From Paraburkholderia sp. BL25I1N1 (lineage in GTDB: Bacteria; Pseudomonadota; Gammaproteobacteria; Burkholderiales; Burkholderiaceae), in assembly GCF_003002025.1 (NCBI RefSeq), contig NZ_PVZB01000016.1, positions 1 to 64,000 of the forward strand: a stretch of DNA of 64,000 nucleotides, given 5' to 3'. Shown here piece after piece: positions 37,402 to 46,217 of the stretch. Each line of letters begins with the position of its first letter. Positions within the stretch are counted from its first letter, which is position 1. Both the position numbers and the translations under genes were made by a program. The notes under the pieces are model-generated. The model had not been told where the DNA came from and searched no databases. It was given only the letters and a program-made list of their open reading frames with translations.

Positions 37402-38979
37402 ATGAACAAGAAACTGATCTGCGCGACGCCTATCGCGATCGCAGCAGCGCTAAGCCTGTATGCGTGCGGCGGTGACAAAGTCAACGAACCGGACATCACG
37501 TCGATCAAGAATGTTGTGGTGATCTACGCGGAAAACCGCAGCTTCGACAACCTGTACGGCAACTTCCCGGGCGCCAACGGTCTGCAGAACGTGACGGCGG
37601 CGAGCGCCACGCAGGTGGATCGCAACGGCACCGTGCTCGCGACGCTGCCGCAGGTGTGGAACGGCTTGACGCAAACCGGCGTGACGCCGGTGGTCACGCA
37701 GGCCATGACGGCGAATCTGCCGAACAGCCCGTTCGCCATCGACGACCCGAAGGGTTTCAACACGCCGATCACGGCGACGACCCGCGACCTGTACCACCGC
37801 TTCTACGAGAACCAGATGCAGATCAACGGCGGCAAGAACGACAAGTTCGCCGCGTGGGCGGATTCGGGCGGCCTCGTGATGGGCCACTACACGCTCAACG
37901 CCGACAAGCTGCCGTTGTGGAAGATCGCCCAGCAGTACACGCTCGCCGACAACTTCTTCATGGGCGCGTTCGGCGGCTCGTTCCTGAACCACCAGTGGCT
38001 GATCTGCGCGTGCACGCCGACTTACCCGAACGCGGACAAGAGCGTGGCGGCCGGCTCGATCTCGTCGGTGGAGAGCGACGGTGTCACGCTGAAGCTCGCG
38101 TCCAACTCGCCGGCTTCGGCGCTGAGCGGTCCGCCCAAATACGTGAATTCGGGCAACCTCACGCCTGACTTCTACGCGATCAACACGATGCAGCCGCCGT
38201 ATCAGCCGAGCGGCAACAAGCCGGCGAGCGGCGGCGACACGAATTTCGCCGATCCGACCCAGGCCACCACCCTGCCGGCGCAGTCGCAGCAGCACATCGG
38301 CGATCTGCTGAACAACGCGAAGGTGTCGTGGGCATGGTACGGCGGCGCGTGGGGCGCTGCGGTGTCGGCGGTGCAAAACGGCACGTCGAACGTGATTTAC
38401 GGCGCGAATCTGACGGCGCCGAATTTCCAGCCGCATCACCAGCCGTTCAACTACTTCGCCGACCTGGCGCCGGGCACCGCAAACCGTTCGCAGCATTTGC
38501 TCGACGGCGGCCTGGCCGGCTCCGAGTTCATCAAGGCGATCGACAGCGGCACGCTGCCGCAAGTGTCGTTCTACAAGCCGCAGGGCAACCTGAACGAACA
38601 TCCGGGCTACACGGACGTGGCGTCGGGCGACCAGCACATCGCGGACGTGATCTCGCATCTGCAGAAGAGCCCGCAGTGGAACAACATGGTGGTAGTCGTG
38701 ACGTACGACGAGAACGGCGGCTTCTGGGATCACGTGTCGCCGCCGAAGGCCGACCGCTGGGGTCCGGGCACGCGTATTCCGGCGCTGATCATCTCGCCGT
38801 ACGCGAAGAAGGGTTACGTCGATCACACGCAGTACGACACCACCTCGATCCTGCGCTTCATCACGCACCGCTTCTCGCTGCCGACGCTGCCGGGTATCGC
38901 GGCGCGCGACGCGGCGCTGGTCAGCAACGGTGGCAAGCCGATGGGCGACCTCACGGCTGCATTGAACATCAAGCAGTGA
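37402..38979 (+). CDS. AcpA/phospholipase C-like phosphoesterase, lipoprotein
   Basis: 525 residues from the ATG at 37402. The N-terminus is a lipoprotein signal with the lipobox LYAC (residues about 16-19). The phosphoesterase family (alkaline phosphatase superfamily) is recognised from VVVIYAENRSFDNLYG near residue 44 (catalytic Ser in RSFDN), GSFLNHQWL near residue 195, and VTYDENGGFWDHVSPP near residue 435, which holds metal-binding Asp/His. Such enzymes act as acid phosphatases or phospholipase C in the envelope. Followed by a strong terminator. Confidence 0.88.
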   Translation: MNKKLICATPIAIAAALSLYACGGDKVNEPDITSIKNVVVIYAENRSFDNLYGNFPGANGLQNVTAASATQVDRNGTVLATLPQVWNGLTQTGVTPVVTQAMTANLPNSPFAIDDPKGFNTPITATTRDLYHRFYENQMQINGGKNDKFAAWADSGGLVMGHYTLNADKLPLWKIAQQYTLADNFFMGAFGGSFLNHQWLICACTPTYPNADKSVAAGSISSVESDGVTLKLASNSPASALSGPPKYVNSGNLTPDFYAINTMQPPYQPSGNKPASGGDTNFADPTQATTLPAQSQQHIGDLLNNAKVSWAWYGGAWGAAVSAVQNGTSNVIYGANLTAPNFQPHHQPFNYFADLAPGTANRSQHLLDGGLAGSEFIKAIDSGTLPQVSFYKPQGNLNEHPGYTDVASGDQHIADVISHLQKSPQWNNMVVVVTYDENGGFWDHVSPPKADRWGPGTRIPALIISPYAKKGYVDHTQYDTTSILRFITHRFSLPTLPGIAARDAALVSNGGKPMGDLTAALNIKQ

Positions 38980-39060
38980 GCGAGAGGCGCAACTTGTCCG
39001 AGATTGGACGGAAAAGGTTAAGCGTTAAGCAACAGTCCGCCCGAGGGTGAGACTTTGACG

Positions 39061-39084
39061 GGGCAGCTTCGGCTGCCCTTTTTT
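39061..39084 (+). terminator. Rho-independent terminator of the phosphoesterase gene
   Basis: GGGCAGC-TTCG-GCTGCCC, a perfect 7-bp stem with a UUCG tetraloop, followed by six T (39079-39084). Confidence 0.92.
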
Positions 39085-39226
39085 ATGGCCGTGCCGTGAA
39101 CGCCGGGTCCGACGCGTTTTCATGAGCGGCGTATGCTTCGAACCAGGTTGCGATTGCCTCGTCGATCGCGGCTCGATACCTTCCGCAACACGTTGCAGGC
39201 TTGCCCACATTCAGGAGTTCAACAGC

Positions 39227-39610
39227 ATGACTGAAAGAACCATCAAGGTGCCCGGTCCCGATCATCCGATCACGGTCGAGCCGTCCAACGCGCGCGTGGT
39301 CGTGACCGTCGCCGGCAAGGTGATCGCGGATACCCTCAAGGCGCTCGTGCTGCGCGAAGCGTCGTATCCGCCGGTGTATTACATTCCGCGCAACGACGTC
39401 GAGATGACGCTGCTGGAGCGCACCGATCACGCGACCTACTGTCCGTACAAGGGCGATTGCGCGTACTACAGCATTCCGTCGGGCGGTGAAAAGACAGTCA
39501 ATGCGGTGTGGACTTATGAGTCGCCGTATGCGGCCGTGAAGGAGATCGCGCAACATCTGGCCTTCTATCCGAACCGCGTCGACTCGATCGATGTGAAACC
39601 GGCGCAGTAA
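39227..39610 (+). CDS. DUF427 family protein
   Basis: 127 residues; ATG at 39227 behind CAGGAG. DUF427 hallmarks: VTVAGKVIADTLKALVLREA, then YYIPRNDVEM, the Cys-containing YCPYKGDCAYYSI, and the terminal VAFYP-like HLAFYPNRVDSI. The family is small and beta-rich with no settled function. Single-gene unit. Confidence 0.88.
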   Translation: MTERTIKVPGPDHPITVEPSNARVVVTVAGKVIADTLKALVLREASYPPVYYIPRNDVEMTLLERTDHATYCPYKGDCAYYSIPSGGEKTVNAVWTYESPYAAVKEIAQHLAFYPNRVDSIDVKPAQ

Positions 39611-39689
39611 CAGTCGCGCGTGGCGCAGCCGGGCGAATGGGCTAGCGCCTGTCGCGCGTCATGAGTTAGCCCGAGTGTTAGCCCTTGTG

Positions 39690-40148
39690 TTAGCCCTTGT
39701 CCCGGGTTTCGATCAGTACCGCACAGGGCGACCGTTCGATGACTTCTCCGCTGGTCGAAGGGTTCGCCCAGCGGCGCAGCCGTGACAAATGGTGATGCCC
39801 CATCACAATGACCTCCGCGTTCAGCAGTCGGGCTTGTTCGACGACGACGTCGGCCGGACGATTTCCCGCGCACAGGTGCTGTTTCACCGTGAGATTCCGG
39901 TCGGCAAGCTGTGCGCCTGCGGCAGTCAGCACGGATTGTGCAAAAGATGTCTGCGCGTATGCGGACGGGTAGGTCTGGCCGTCGGGCGCGACATCGCTTT
40001 GGCTACCGGGCGGCAACAGATAGGAAGGGTCGACAACGCACAGAAGGTGTACGGTAGCCGTCCCTGGCGCCGCGACGCGACTGACCAGGTCGATGACGTG
40101 GACACTCTGGGGCGAGCCGTCCAGCGGAACGAGGAGGATATTGAACAT
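39690..40148 (-). CDS. Universal stress protein (UspA family)
   Basis: 152 residues from the ATG at 40148. Begins ILLVPLDGSPQS and ends VIVMGHHHLSRLRRW followed by GEVIERSPCAVLIE; the G-(2x)-G-(9x)-G-(S/T) ATP loop is only partly conserved (MGHHHLSRL where MGSRG is usual), so nucleotide binding is uncertain. Its stop region is triplicated: three in-frame 12-bp units each supply a TAA. Confidence 0.88.
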   Translation of the reverse strand: MFNILLVPLDGSPQSVHVIDLVSRVAAPGTATVHLLCVVDPSYLLPPGSQSDVAPDGQTYPSAYAQTSFAQSVLTAAGAQLADRNLTVKQHLCAGNRPADVVVEQARLLNAEVIVMGHHHLSRLRRWANPSTSGEVIERSPCAVLIETRDKG

Positions 40149-40334
40149 GGCTGGAGATAAGGTCAGAAATGGTGATGCGACGCGTGTCACCTTCAGCCGC
40201 TCGCATGGCCTATCTAACAGTAGCCGAAAAGCCTCGAACTTTGACTTGATAAGTGACGGCTGAGCGAGACAGAACTCGAAGAAATCTGGCAGCTAGCCAA
40301 GTCGCGAATTACCTTGGTAACAGCTTGTGTTTGT

Positions 40335-40411
40335 TGGTACGGCAGGAGGGACTCGAACCCCCCACCCTCGGCTTAGAAGGCCGATGCTCTATCCAGCTGA
40401 GCTACTGCCGT
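40335..40411 (-). tRNA. tRNA-Arg (anticodon TCT)
   Basis: Read on the minus strand: acceptor ACGGCAG (from 40411) pairs with CTGCCGT; D-arm GCTCAGCTGGATAGAGC; anticodon arm TCGGC-CTTCTAA-GCCGA gives anticodon TCT; T-arm with TTCGAGT; discriminator A and an encoded CCA at 40335-40337. It decodes AGA. Confidence 0.95.
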
Positions 40412-40634
40412 ATTGAACTGAGGCGATGCAGCCGCGTACAACGTGCATCGCCCGCAATGAGATCCTGCTCTCGGGTATTGGAACCTGTGGCTCTGCAAGC
40501 AACAGGGTTCGTGGGATACCGAAATTCTAACTGACCGTGCCGTAGACAGGAAATCCACTCCGGCGCGTGCGTGGCAGACAATCTGCGCGTCACACCGGCC
40601 GCCGCACGTCAGGAAACGGGCCACCAAACAAACA

Positions 40635-40657
40635 GGCCCGGCAAGCTGAGCCGGGCC
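40635..40657 (-). terminator. Terminator of uppP
   Basis: GGCCCGGC at 40635-40642 pairs with GCCGGGCC at 40650-40657. On the minus strand the stem is followed by TGTTTGTTTGG. It lies 60 bases past the uppP stop. Confidence 0.7.
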
Positions 40658-40717
40658 CGGATTATAACCGATCGTCCCCTGCCCGCCAGCGCACGCTAGC
40701 GGACATGGTGAACGCCA

Positions 40718-41548
40718 TCAGACCGTCTGCGGATGGAGCATGAACCAGCCGAGGAACACGATACCGGCGATCACGCAATATACGCCGAACGACGCCAGAC
40801 GTCCGCGGCCTTCGAAATAGCGCATCAGGAACCGCACGCTGAGATAGGCCGCGATCGCCGTCAATACACCACCGAGCAACGCATCGGCGAGTTGGCCCGG
40901 CGCATGGAACAGCTTCGGCAACTCGAGCACGCCCGCCGCGAAAATAATCGGCGTGCCGAGAAGGAACGAGAATTCCGCCGATTTTTCCGCCGTGAGGCCA
41001 GCAGCGTTGCCGGCAATCATCGTCAGGCCGCTGCGGGAGAAACCTGGAATCAACGCGCCGATCTGCGCAAGACCGACGAAAAACGCCTGACCGAAACTCA
41101 GCTTCTCCGGCGCCTGATGCGCGCGCGAACGCTGCAGGCGATCGCCGAACCACAACAGCACGCCGTTGACGATCAGCGCGATTGCGACGATCCGCAAATC
41201 GTGAAAAAGCCGTTCGAGCCGCTTTTCCAGAATCAGTCCGACCAGACCCGCCGGAATGGTGCCGATGATGAGCGCCCACATCATGTGCGCGTCGTCGTTG
41301 CGACGGCCGCCGAACGACGCGAAGAAACCGCGCACCAGCGCGCACCAGCGTTTGCGGAAGTACCAAAGCAGCGCGAGCGCCGTGCCGAGATGCAACGCGA
41401 CGAGGAACGGCAGCAATTGCGGCGCGTGTTTGTCGATATGCATGCCGAACAGGGCGGGCACGAGCAGCGTATGGCCGAGGCTGCTCACCGGAAACAGTTC
41501 GGTGACGCCTTGCAGCACGCTCAGGAAAATGAGAAACGACAGGTTCAC
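40718..41548 (-). CDS. uppP: Undecaprenyl-diphosphatase (bacitracin resistance protein)
   Basis: 276 residues if started at the GTG at 41548, the usual UppP length, with AAGGAC upstream; the frame runs further upstream without support. Signatures: LQGVTELFPVSSLGHTLL near residue 10 (catalytic Glu) and PGFSRSGLTMIAGNAAGL near residue 170, the PGxSRSG phosphatase motif. About eight membrane helices. It dephosphorylates undecaprenyl pyrophosphate for the lipid carrier cycle. Confidence 0.93.
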   Translation of the reverse strand: MNLSFLIFLSVLQGVTELFPVSSLGHTLLVPALFGMHIDKHAPQLLPFLVALHLGTALALLWYFRKRWCALVRGFFASFGGRRNDDAHMMWALIIGTIPAGLVGLILEKRLERLFHDLRIVAIALIVNGVLLWFGDRLQRSRAHQAPEKLSFGQAFFVGLAQIGALIPGFSRSGLTMIAGNAAGLTAEKSAEFSFLLGTPIIFAAGVLELPKLFHAPGQLADALLGGVLTAIAAYLSVRFLMRYFEGRGRLASFGVYCVIAGIVFLGWFMLHPQTV

Positions 41549-41865
41549 GCGGGGCGTCCTTGTAAGGAAAATGTCGGGGACAAGCGCGCCGGATAAGGAA
41601 TCCACGTGCGCCTCAAAGCGCACCGATTATGCCTGGCTGCAATGTCAGCGCCAAGCGTTTGAACCGCATTCGGGGAAATATTGTGCGTTGCGTCACAACT
41701 CGAAACCGTTGTTACGCCGCGGAAAAAGGAGGGGCGCCGCGAATGGCCGCCCTATGGGATCAGCGAAATGACGTGAAACGACCCGCGTGGTACACGGTAG
41801 AAGAAGCGTTGTCTAATAGCCCGACGCGTCTGACGAGCAAAGCCAGTAGGCGTGGACTGCCCGGA
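41549..41865. other. Intergenic gap upstream of uppP
   Basis: About 315 bases. Open frames on the plus strand here lack ribosome sites and continue nonsensically into the promoter of the epimerase gene. No structure worth naming was seen. Confidence 0.45.
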
Positions 41866-41952
41866 TCAGCGTTCGAGCTTGTAAAAGAAGTAGACCGTGC
41901 TTGCCGCGAACATGCCGAACAACGTAACAGCCATTGCCATTGCGAGATCCAT
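41866..41952 (-). CDS. 28-residue single-helix membrane peptide
   Basis: A strong ribosome site, CAGGAGGCTGT, precedes the ATG at 41952; the frame is MDLAMAMAVTLFGMFAAS followed by TVYFFYKLER and a TGA. One hydrophobic segment spans about residues 4-23, with a positively charged C-terminus, the typical plan of a regulatory or stabilising small membrane protein. It is in the gap between uppP and the epimerase gene and reads in the uppP direction. No family is recognised; conservation in related genomes would settle it. Confidence 0.6.
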   Translation of the reverse strand: MDLAMAMAVTLFGMFAASTVYFFYKLER

Positions 41953-42199
41953 ACAGCCTCCTGAGGCAGTCTCGCCCGGTCGTCGAAGTTACCGGGCAGT
42001 CAGACGAATTATCGGCAAGGATAGCCTTGCGGCGACACCCGCAATTTCCCCAGAAGGGTTTCCCCGTAGCGGAAAGCAGCGCAAAATCATTCTCTCGCGT
42101 GGCGCCGCGCGGCAAATTCCGACGCGCGTACGCCAGGATGGCGCCTCCTCCGGCCATCCTGGATCTGCCTTCAACCTCTTACTCATCAATCCATCGACC

Positions 42200-43108
42200 A
42201 TGCCCCTCTCCCCGCAACAGGACATTCTCGAGATCGCCCAGGACGCCTCCGTGCTTCGTTTCGCGCCGCAAGCCGGCGGCAGACTGATGTCGTGGACGAT
42301 CGGCGGCGAAGAAGTCATCCATTGGCCGGAGCACGCCGACTGGAGCCAGCCGGCGCGGATTCGCGGCGGCAATCCGCTGCTGTTTCCATTTCTCGGCCGG
42401 CATCGTGTCGACGGCAAGATCGGTTTCTGGCGTGACGCTCCGGGCACGGTGCGCGAACTGCCGATGCACGGCTTCGCCCGCGACTTGCCGTTCGAAGCCC
42501 ACGCCGACGTGCACGGCGCCGGTCTGCGCATGATCCTCACCGACAGCGAGGCGACCCGCGGCGGCTATCCATTCGGCTTCCGTTTCGAGGCCGCCTACGA
42601 CCTCGTGGATGCGCATACGCTCGACGTCACGTTCACCACCACCAATACCGGCGATACGCGCCTGCCCTACTACGCCGGCCATCACTTCTACTTCACGCTG
42701 CCGCACACGCAGCGTGGCGAGACCTCGCTCGAGCTGCCGCGCACGCAACGGTGCTTTCAGCAGGAAGACGGCTCGATCAGCGCCGCCGAGCCGGGCGACG
42801 CGCGCTATACGCTCGACGAGGCGCGCATCCATGACCGCTTCCATTGCCTCGTCGGCACACCGGACCAGCCGGTGCGGCTCGTCGCGCCAGGTCTCGACCG
42901 GCTCATCACCATCGACCTGCAACGGCCGGGCTCGGTGCCCTGGTACGCCGTGACCACGTGGACCGAAGCGCCGGAGTCGGACTTCTACTGTGTCGAACCG
43001 TGGCTCGGACTGCCGGACGCGATTCACAACGGCATGGGTCTGCGCTGGCTCGAAGCGGGGCAGACAGAGGTCGCCGCGCTGCGCATCAGCGTGGCCAGGC
43101 TGGGTTGA
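42200..43108 (+). CDS. Aldose 1-epimerase
   Basis: 302 residues from the ATG at 42200. Galactose mutarotase fold: GGRLMSWTIGGEEVIHW near residue 25, then NPLLFPFLGR, the catalytic-His segments MHGFARDLPF (near residue 90) and AGHHFYF (near residue 160), and a C-terminal FYCVEPWLGLPDAI with the catalytic Glu. It interconverts alpha and beta anomers of aldoses or a sugar phosphate. Standalone gene. Confidence 0.87.
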   Translation: MPLSPQQDILEIAQDASVLRFAPQAGGRLMSWTIGGEEVIHWPEHADWSQPARIRGGNPLLFPFLGRHRVDGKIGFWRDAPGTVRELPMHGFARDLPFEAHADVHGAGLRMILTDSEATRGGYPFGFRFEAAYDLVDAHTLDVTFTTTNTGDTRLPYYAGHHFYFTLPHTQRGETSLELPRTQRCFQQEDGSISAAEPGDARYTLDEARIHDRFHCLVGTPDQPVRLVAPGLDRLITIDLQRPGSVPWYAVTTWTEAPESDFYCVEPWLGLPDAIHNGMGLRWLEAGQTEVAALRISVARLG

Positions 43109-43304
43109 TTGCGGGGATTCCAGACAGCGCGGCGTAGTCGGCTTTGAGGCAAATTTCGCTGCATTTCGCCGCAGCCTACGCCGCGCGCTCCTGCCTCGCA
43201 GCCCGCTTTTCGCGTGCTGCAGCGCAAAACCGTTAGAATCGAGCGCTTTGTATCTACCTGCCGCGTGATCGGGATCGGCGCGCGGCAGCGCTTTGCGAGG
43301 TCCA

Positions 43305-44015
43305 ATGCTTAGCACAACAAGAATGATGAAACGGCTCGCCTGCGCGTCGTTGGTGGCACTGCTCGCCGCGTGCGGGTCGGCGCCGGTGGGGCCGGGCTTT
43401 TATCGGGTGGAACGGGGCGATACGCTGTCGAAGATCGCGCGCAGTAGTCGGCAATCGGTGCAAAGCATCGTGCGCTGGAACAATCTGACCAATCCGGACA
43501 GCATCGAGGTCGGCCAGGTGCTGCGCGTCGCGCCGCCGGGCGGCGCGGCATCGACCAGTGGCGCGGTGCGCAGCAGCGGAAGCGGCAGCGCTCCGGCCAC
43601 GCCACGTCCGGCGCCCGTCGATAGCGCACCGTCCGCGCCGCCGGCTTCGACGATCTCGCTGGTATGGCCGGCCGACGGCACAGTCATCCGGCGTTTCGAC
43701 GGCGGCAGTTCGAAGGGCATCGATATCTCGTCGGCAGCGGGCACGCCCGTCGTCGCTGCGGCGCCCGGCACGGTGGTGTACGCCGGCAACGGCTTGCGCG
43801 GCTATGGCAATCTGCTGATTCTCAAACACAACGCCGAGTATCTGACCGCCTATGCCCACAACCGCGTGCTGCTGGTGAAGGAAGGCGAGTCGGTCACGCG
43901 CGGCGAGAAAATTGCCGAGATGGGCGACACCGATACAGACCGCGTGATGCTGCACTTCGAACTGCGCTATCAGGGCCGCTCAATCGATCCGTCGCGGGCT
44001 CTGCCGCCACGCTAG
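43305..44015 (+). CDS. NlpD-like lipoprotein: LysM plus M23 peptidase domain
   Basis: 236 residues from the ATG at 43305. Lipobox ALLAAC at about residues 18-23; LysM domain about 32-77 (YRVERGDTLSKIARSSRQSV); Ser/Pro-rich linker; M23 domain from about 117 (WPADGTVIRRFDG, GIDISSAAGTPVVAAAPGTVVY in part, and MLHFELRYQG). The M23 zinc site normally needs H-x3-D, H-x-H: here the first reads KGIDIS (His replaced by Lys) and the last VMLHFELR, so like NlpD/EnvC it is probably catalytically inactive and activates an amidase at the septum. Confidence 0.85.
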   Translation: MLSTTRMMKRLACASLVALLAACGSAPVGPGFYRVERGDTLSKIARSSRQSVQSIVRWNNLTNPDSIEVGQVLRVAPPGGAASTSGAVRSSGSGSAPATPRPAPVDSAPSAPPASTISLVWPADGTVIRRFDGGSSKGIDISSAAGTPVVAAAPGTVVYAGNGLRGYGNLLILKHNAEYLTAYAHNRVLLVKEGESVTRGEKIAEMGDTDTDRVMLHFELRYQGRSIDPSRALPPR

Positions 44016-44228
44016 AAGCTGGCTGGGGGTTGGCATGGGCTTCCCCGCCAGCGGGCGCTCCCAACCCGGCTGTGCCACCCGCGAGCTGTCGCGCCGCCTG
44101 CGCCGCCTATTGCCGGGCATGCGTTCTGCAACGGCGGCCGAGGGAACCCGGCGTGTTATAAAACGCTCAATCAGGACACGACGTGGCTTCGCGTCACGTC
44201 TTTCTCCGTCTATCTGTAAGGAATCTGT

Positions 44229-44555
44229 ATGAAGAGCGCATTTGCGTCCGTCGCGACGGCCGCGGCGATCGGTCTCGGCGTGCTGACGCTCGGCAGCCTC
44301 GGCGGCTGCTCCAGCACCACCACCATGACCTACCTGCCGAGCGGCGACACCGGCTTTGCAATCAACTGCAGCGGCAGCGACGCAAGTTCGAGCTGGGCCG
44401 AGTGCTACAAGCAGGCGGGCCAGGTCTGCGGCAACTACGGCTACGACGTCGTTTCGAAAGATGTCGACAACGGTGCGACGGCTGGTGGCACGGTGGGCGG
44501 TATTTTCGGAGCGAACGTAAAGAACCGCTCGATGGTGGTTCGCTGCAAGCAATAA
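44229..44555 (+). CDS. Small lipoprotein, function unknown
   Basis: 108 residues; ATG at 44229 behind TAAGGAATCTGT. The signal ends in LGSLGGC (lipobox LGGC, Cys 27). The mature part has three more Cys (NCSG, ECYKQAGQVCGNYGYDVV) and a glycine-rich patch ending in MVVRCKQ. The pattern W-x-x-C-x-x-x-A-x-x-x-C is common in short Burkholderia outer-membrane lipoproteins. No enzymatic motif. Confidence 0.75.
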   Translation: MKSAFASVATAAAIGLGVLTLGSLGGCSSTTTMTYLPSGDTGFAINCSGSDASSSWAECYKQAGQVCGNYGYDVVSKDVDNGATAGGTVGGIFGANVKNRSMVVRCKQ

Positions 44556-44583
44556 CGACGACGCCACGCGCGCCGCAGCCGAG

Positions 44584-44691
44584 CTAGCGGCGGCGCCAGC
44601 GTCCTGAGCGCGGATCGATGCGCGCGGCGAACGCCACCAGGACGCCAAGCGCGAGCGGGCAGATGCCGAGAAAAATGATGAGCGCGGTCAT
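44584..44691 (-). CDS. Possible 35-residue membrane peptide
   Basis: The ATG at 44691 opens MTALIIFLGICPLALGVLV followed by AFAARIDPRSGRWRRR and a TAG. One strongly hydrophobic helix and an arginine-rich tail make a plausible inner-membrane micropeptide. A good ribosome site is not seen, so this is less secure than the 41866-41952 gene. Convergent with the lipoprotein gene at 44229. Confidence 0.4.
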   Translation of the reverse strand: MTALIIFLGICPLALGVLVAFAARIDPRSGRWRRR

Positions 44692-45380
44692 GCTCGTGAA
44701 AGGAAATGTGAGCTTTCATGATCCACTGCACATGTGAATCAGTGGTGACTCGGACGTAGCGCGGCAAGAAAAAAAGCCCGGCACGAGGCCGGGCTAACGG
44801 GGGTTCGGCGCATATCGGCAAAGGACCGGTTCACCATGCGCCAGAACGAAATCTAACAATCCCCTTTTACAAGCGCAATATATTAATTTCGCAGTCAGTG
44901 TGATGCGGCGTACGGATTCCGCGTTATGTGAACGGGAAAAGTCGGAATCATACAGGCTAAATGCGCCCGCCGTTTCAACATGAAACGTTTTAAAGGGCGC
45001 GACTCGAAACCCGATATTGCCCGCAGAACCGGGCACGGCAAGGGATCCGCCCGAAAACGGCCGAAAAAGCCTGAGGAAAGGCCACTGGCGGATTTCTGCT
45101 AACCCATCCAGCATGATTCGGACGCTTTACGTACTGCGTAGCTTTAGTGCGCCACCGCACTCTTTCGCATTATTATCCGATATTGACCGACTTAATCAAA
45201 GTAGCCGGCTTCTTCATAGCAATTCGCAAACAGCGTAAATATCAAGAGATTAAATCCGCCGACAATTTACAGCAGTGAAAATGGACCGGCTTAATTGATT
45301 CGACCATTCGAATGATAAGCATCGGTATCCAATCGCTCAAGCAGGCCGAATGGCTAAATTCGGCCAACTTGAGAGCACGC
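44692..45380. other. AT-rich intergenic region with an orphan terminator and nested inverted repeats
   Basis: About 690 bases, clearly lower in GC than its surroundings. It holds the minus-strand terminator at 44766-44795, a nested inverted repeat at 44963-45000 (GCGCCC...GGGCGC enclosing CGTTTCA-ACA-TGAAACG at 44971-44987), and no convincing protein gene. A minus-strand frame at 44794-45114 has no ribosome site and runs into the terminator. Confidence 0.55.
44766..44795 (-). terminator. Strong terminator with no visible upstream gene
   Basis: AGCCCGGC at 44775-44782 pairs perfectly with GCCGGGCT at 44788-44795 (5-nt loop). On the minus strand the stem is followed by seven T and CTT. No protein gene ends just upstream of it on that strand, so it may end a small RNA starting near 44870-44890 (AATATATT at 44877-44884 could be its -10 region). 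Confidence 0.75.
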
Positions 45381-46109
45381 TCACATGACCCGCAAACCCA
45401 GCTCGGTGACGAGCACGGCCGCTTGGGCATGCGAGATCGTCGCGCCCTTGAAGAGTGCGGCGTCCACCAGCCGCACGCCGCTGAGGTCAGCTTCGCGCAG
45501 GTCCGCGCCGTCGAAGCGGGCGCCCTTCAAATGGGCGTCCTTCAGGCTGCCGCCGTCGAAGACCGCTTCCCGGAAGTCGACGCCGGCCAGGTCGGCATCG
45601 GAGAAATCCAGTTGTTGCAGGGTGGCTTTGCGAAACGACAGGCCGCGCAGGTGCGCGCCGACCAGCAGCGTTTCGACGAAGCTCAAACCCAGCGCCGTGC
45701 ACGCTTCGAAATTGGCGCCGGTCAGCTTGCAGCTATGAAACGACGCCGAAGCCAGCTTGGCGCGTCGCCAGCCGGTATTGTTGAGATCGCTCGACTGAAA
45801 CGCCGCGTCGACCAGATCGGCCGACGCGAAATCCGCCTCGCGGCCACGGCAACGGACCCAGCGAGTATGCGAGAGCGTCGCGCCGAAAAACGACGTCTCG
45901 ACGATCGTGCAGCGGTGAAACTCGGCGCCGCGCAGATCGAGACGCGACAGGTCGACGCCTTCGAAATCGCAGTCCGCGAAATGAAGCGGCGCTTTATTGC
46001 CGGCAAGGCTTGCCGCGATGAGCCGTTCCACCTCCGCGCGCGTGAGCGCGGCGTCGGTCACGACGTGAGCTTGCGCGGCCGCAGCCGGCGCCGTTGAATC
46101 CAGTGACAT
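45381..46109 (-). CDS. Pentapeptide repeat protein
   Basis: 242 residues. From about residue 45 to 225 there are about 30 successive A(D/N)LXX-type pentapeptides (examples: CDFEGVDLSRLDLRGAEF, DADLAGVDFREAVF), which form a right-handed quadrilateral beta-helix. The N-terminal 40 residues are Ala-rich and contain a short helix (LTRAEVERLIAASL). Such proteins can mimic DNA and bind gyrase or act as scaffolds; no specific role can be given. Confidence 0.88.
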   Translation of the reverse strand: MSLDSTAPAAAAQAHVVTDAALTRAEVERLIAASLAGNKAPLHFADCDFEGVDLSRLDLRGAEFHRCTIVETSFFGATLSHTRWVRCRGREADFASADLVDAAFQSSDLNNTGWRRAKLASASFHSCKLTGANFEACTALGLSFVETLLVGAHLRGLSFRKATLQQLDFSDADLAGVDFREAVFDGGSLKDAHLKGARFDGADLREADLSGVRLVDAALFKGATISHAQAAVLVTELGLRVM

Positions 46110-46217
46110 GAAGGTTCAGAATGAATTTCGCAGGACCCATAGCCTACCGGAACGCGCGCCCCGCTGGCGACCCGCGCCGATGGTTTATAGTAACGGCCCC
46201 GCCGGAACCCCCTTACG

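Noticed and set aside
43305..44015. Active M23 endopeptidase
   Set aside because: The first zinc ligand His is replaced (KGIDIS), so an NlpD-like, non-catalytic activator is more likely.
44794..45114. 106-codon minus-strand frame in the AT-rich gap
   Set aside because: No ribosome site, stop codon inside the terminator stem, no protein-like pattern; a short RNA explains the terminator better.
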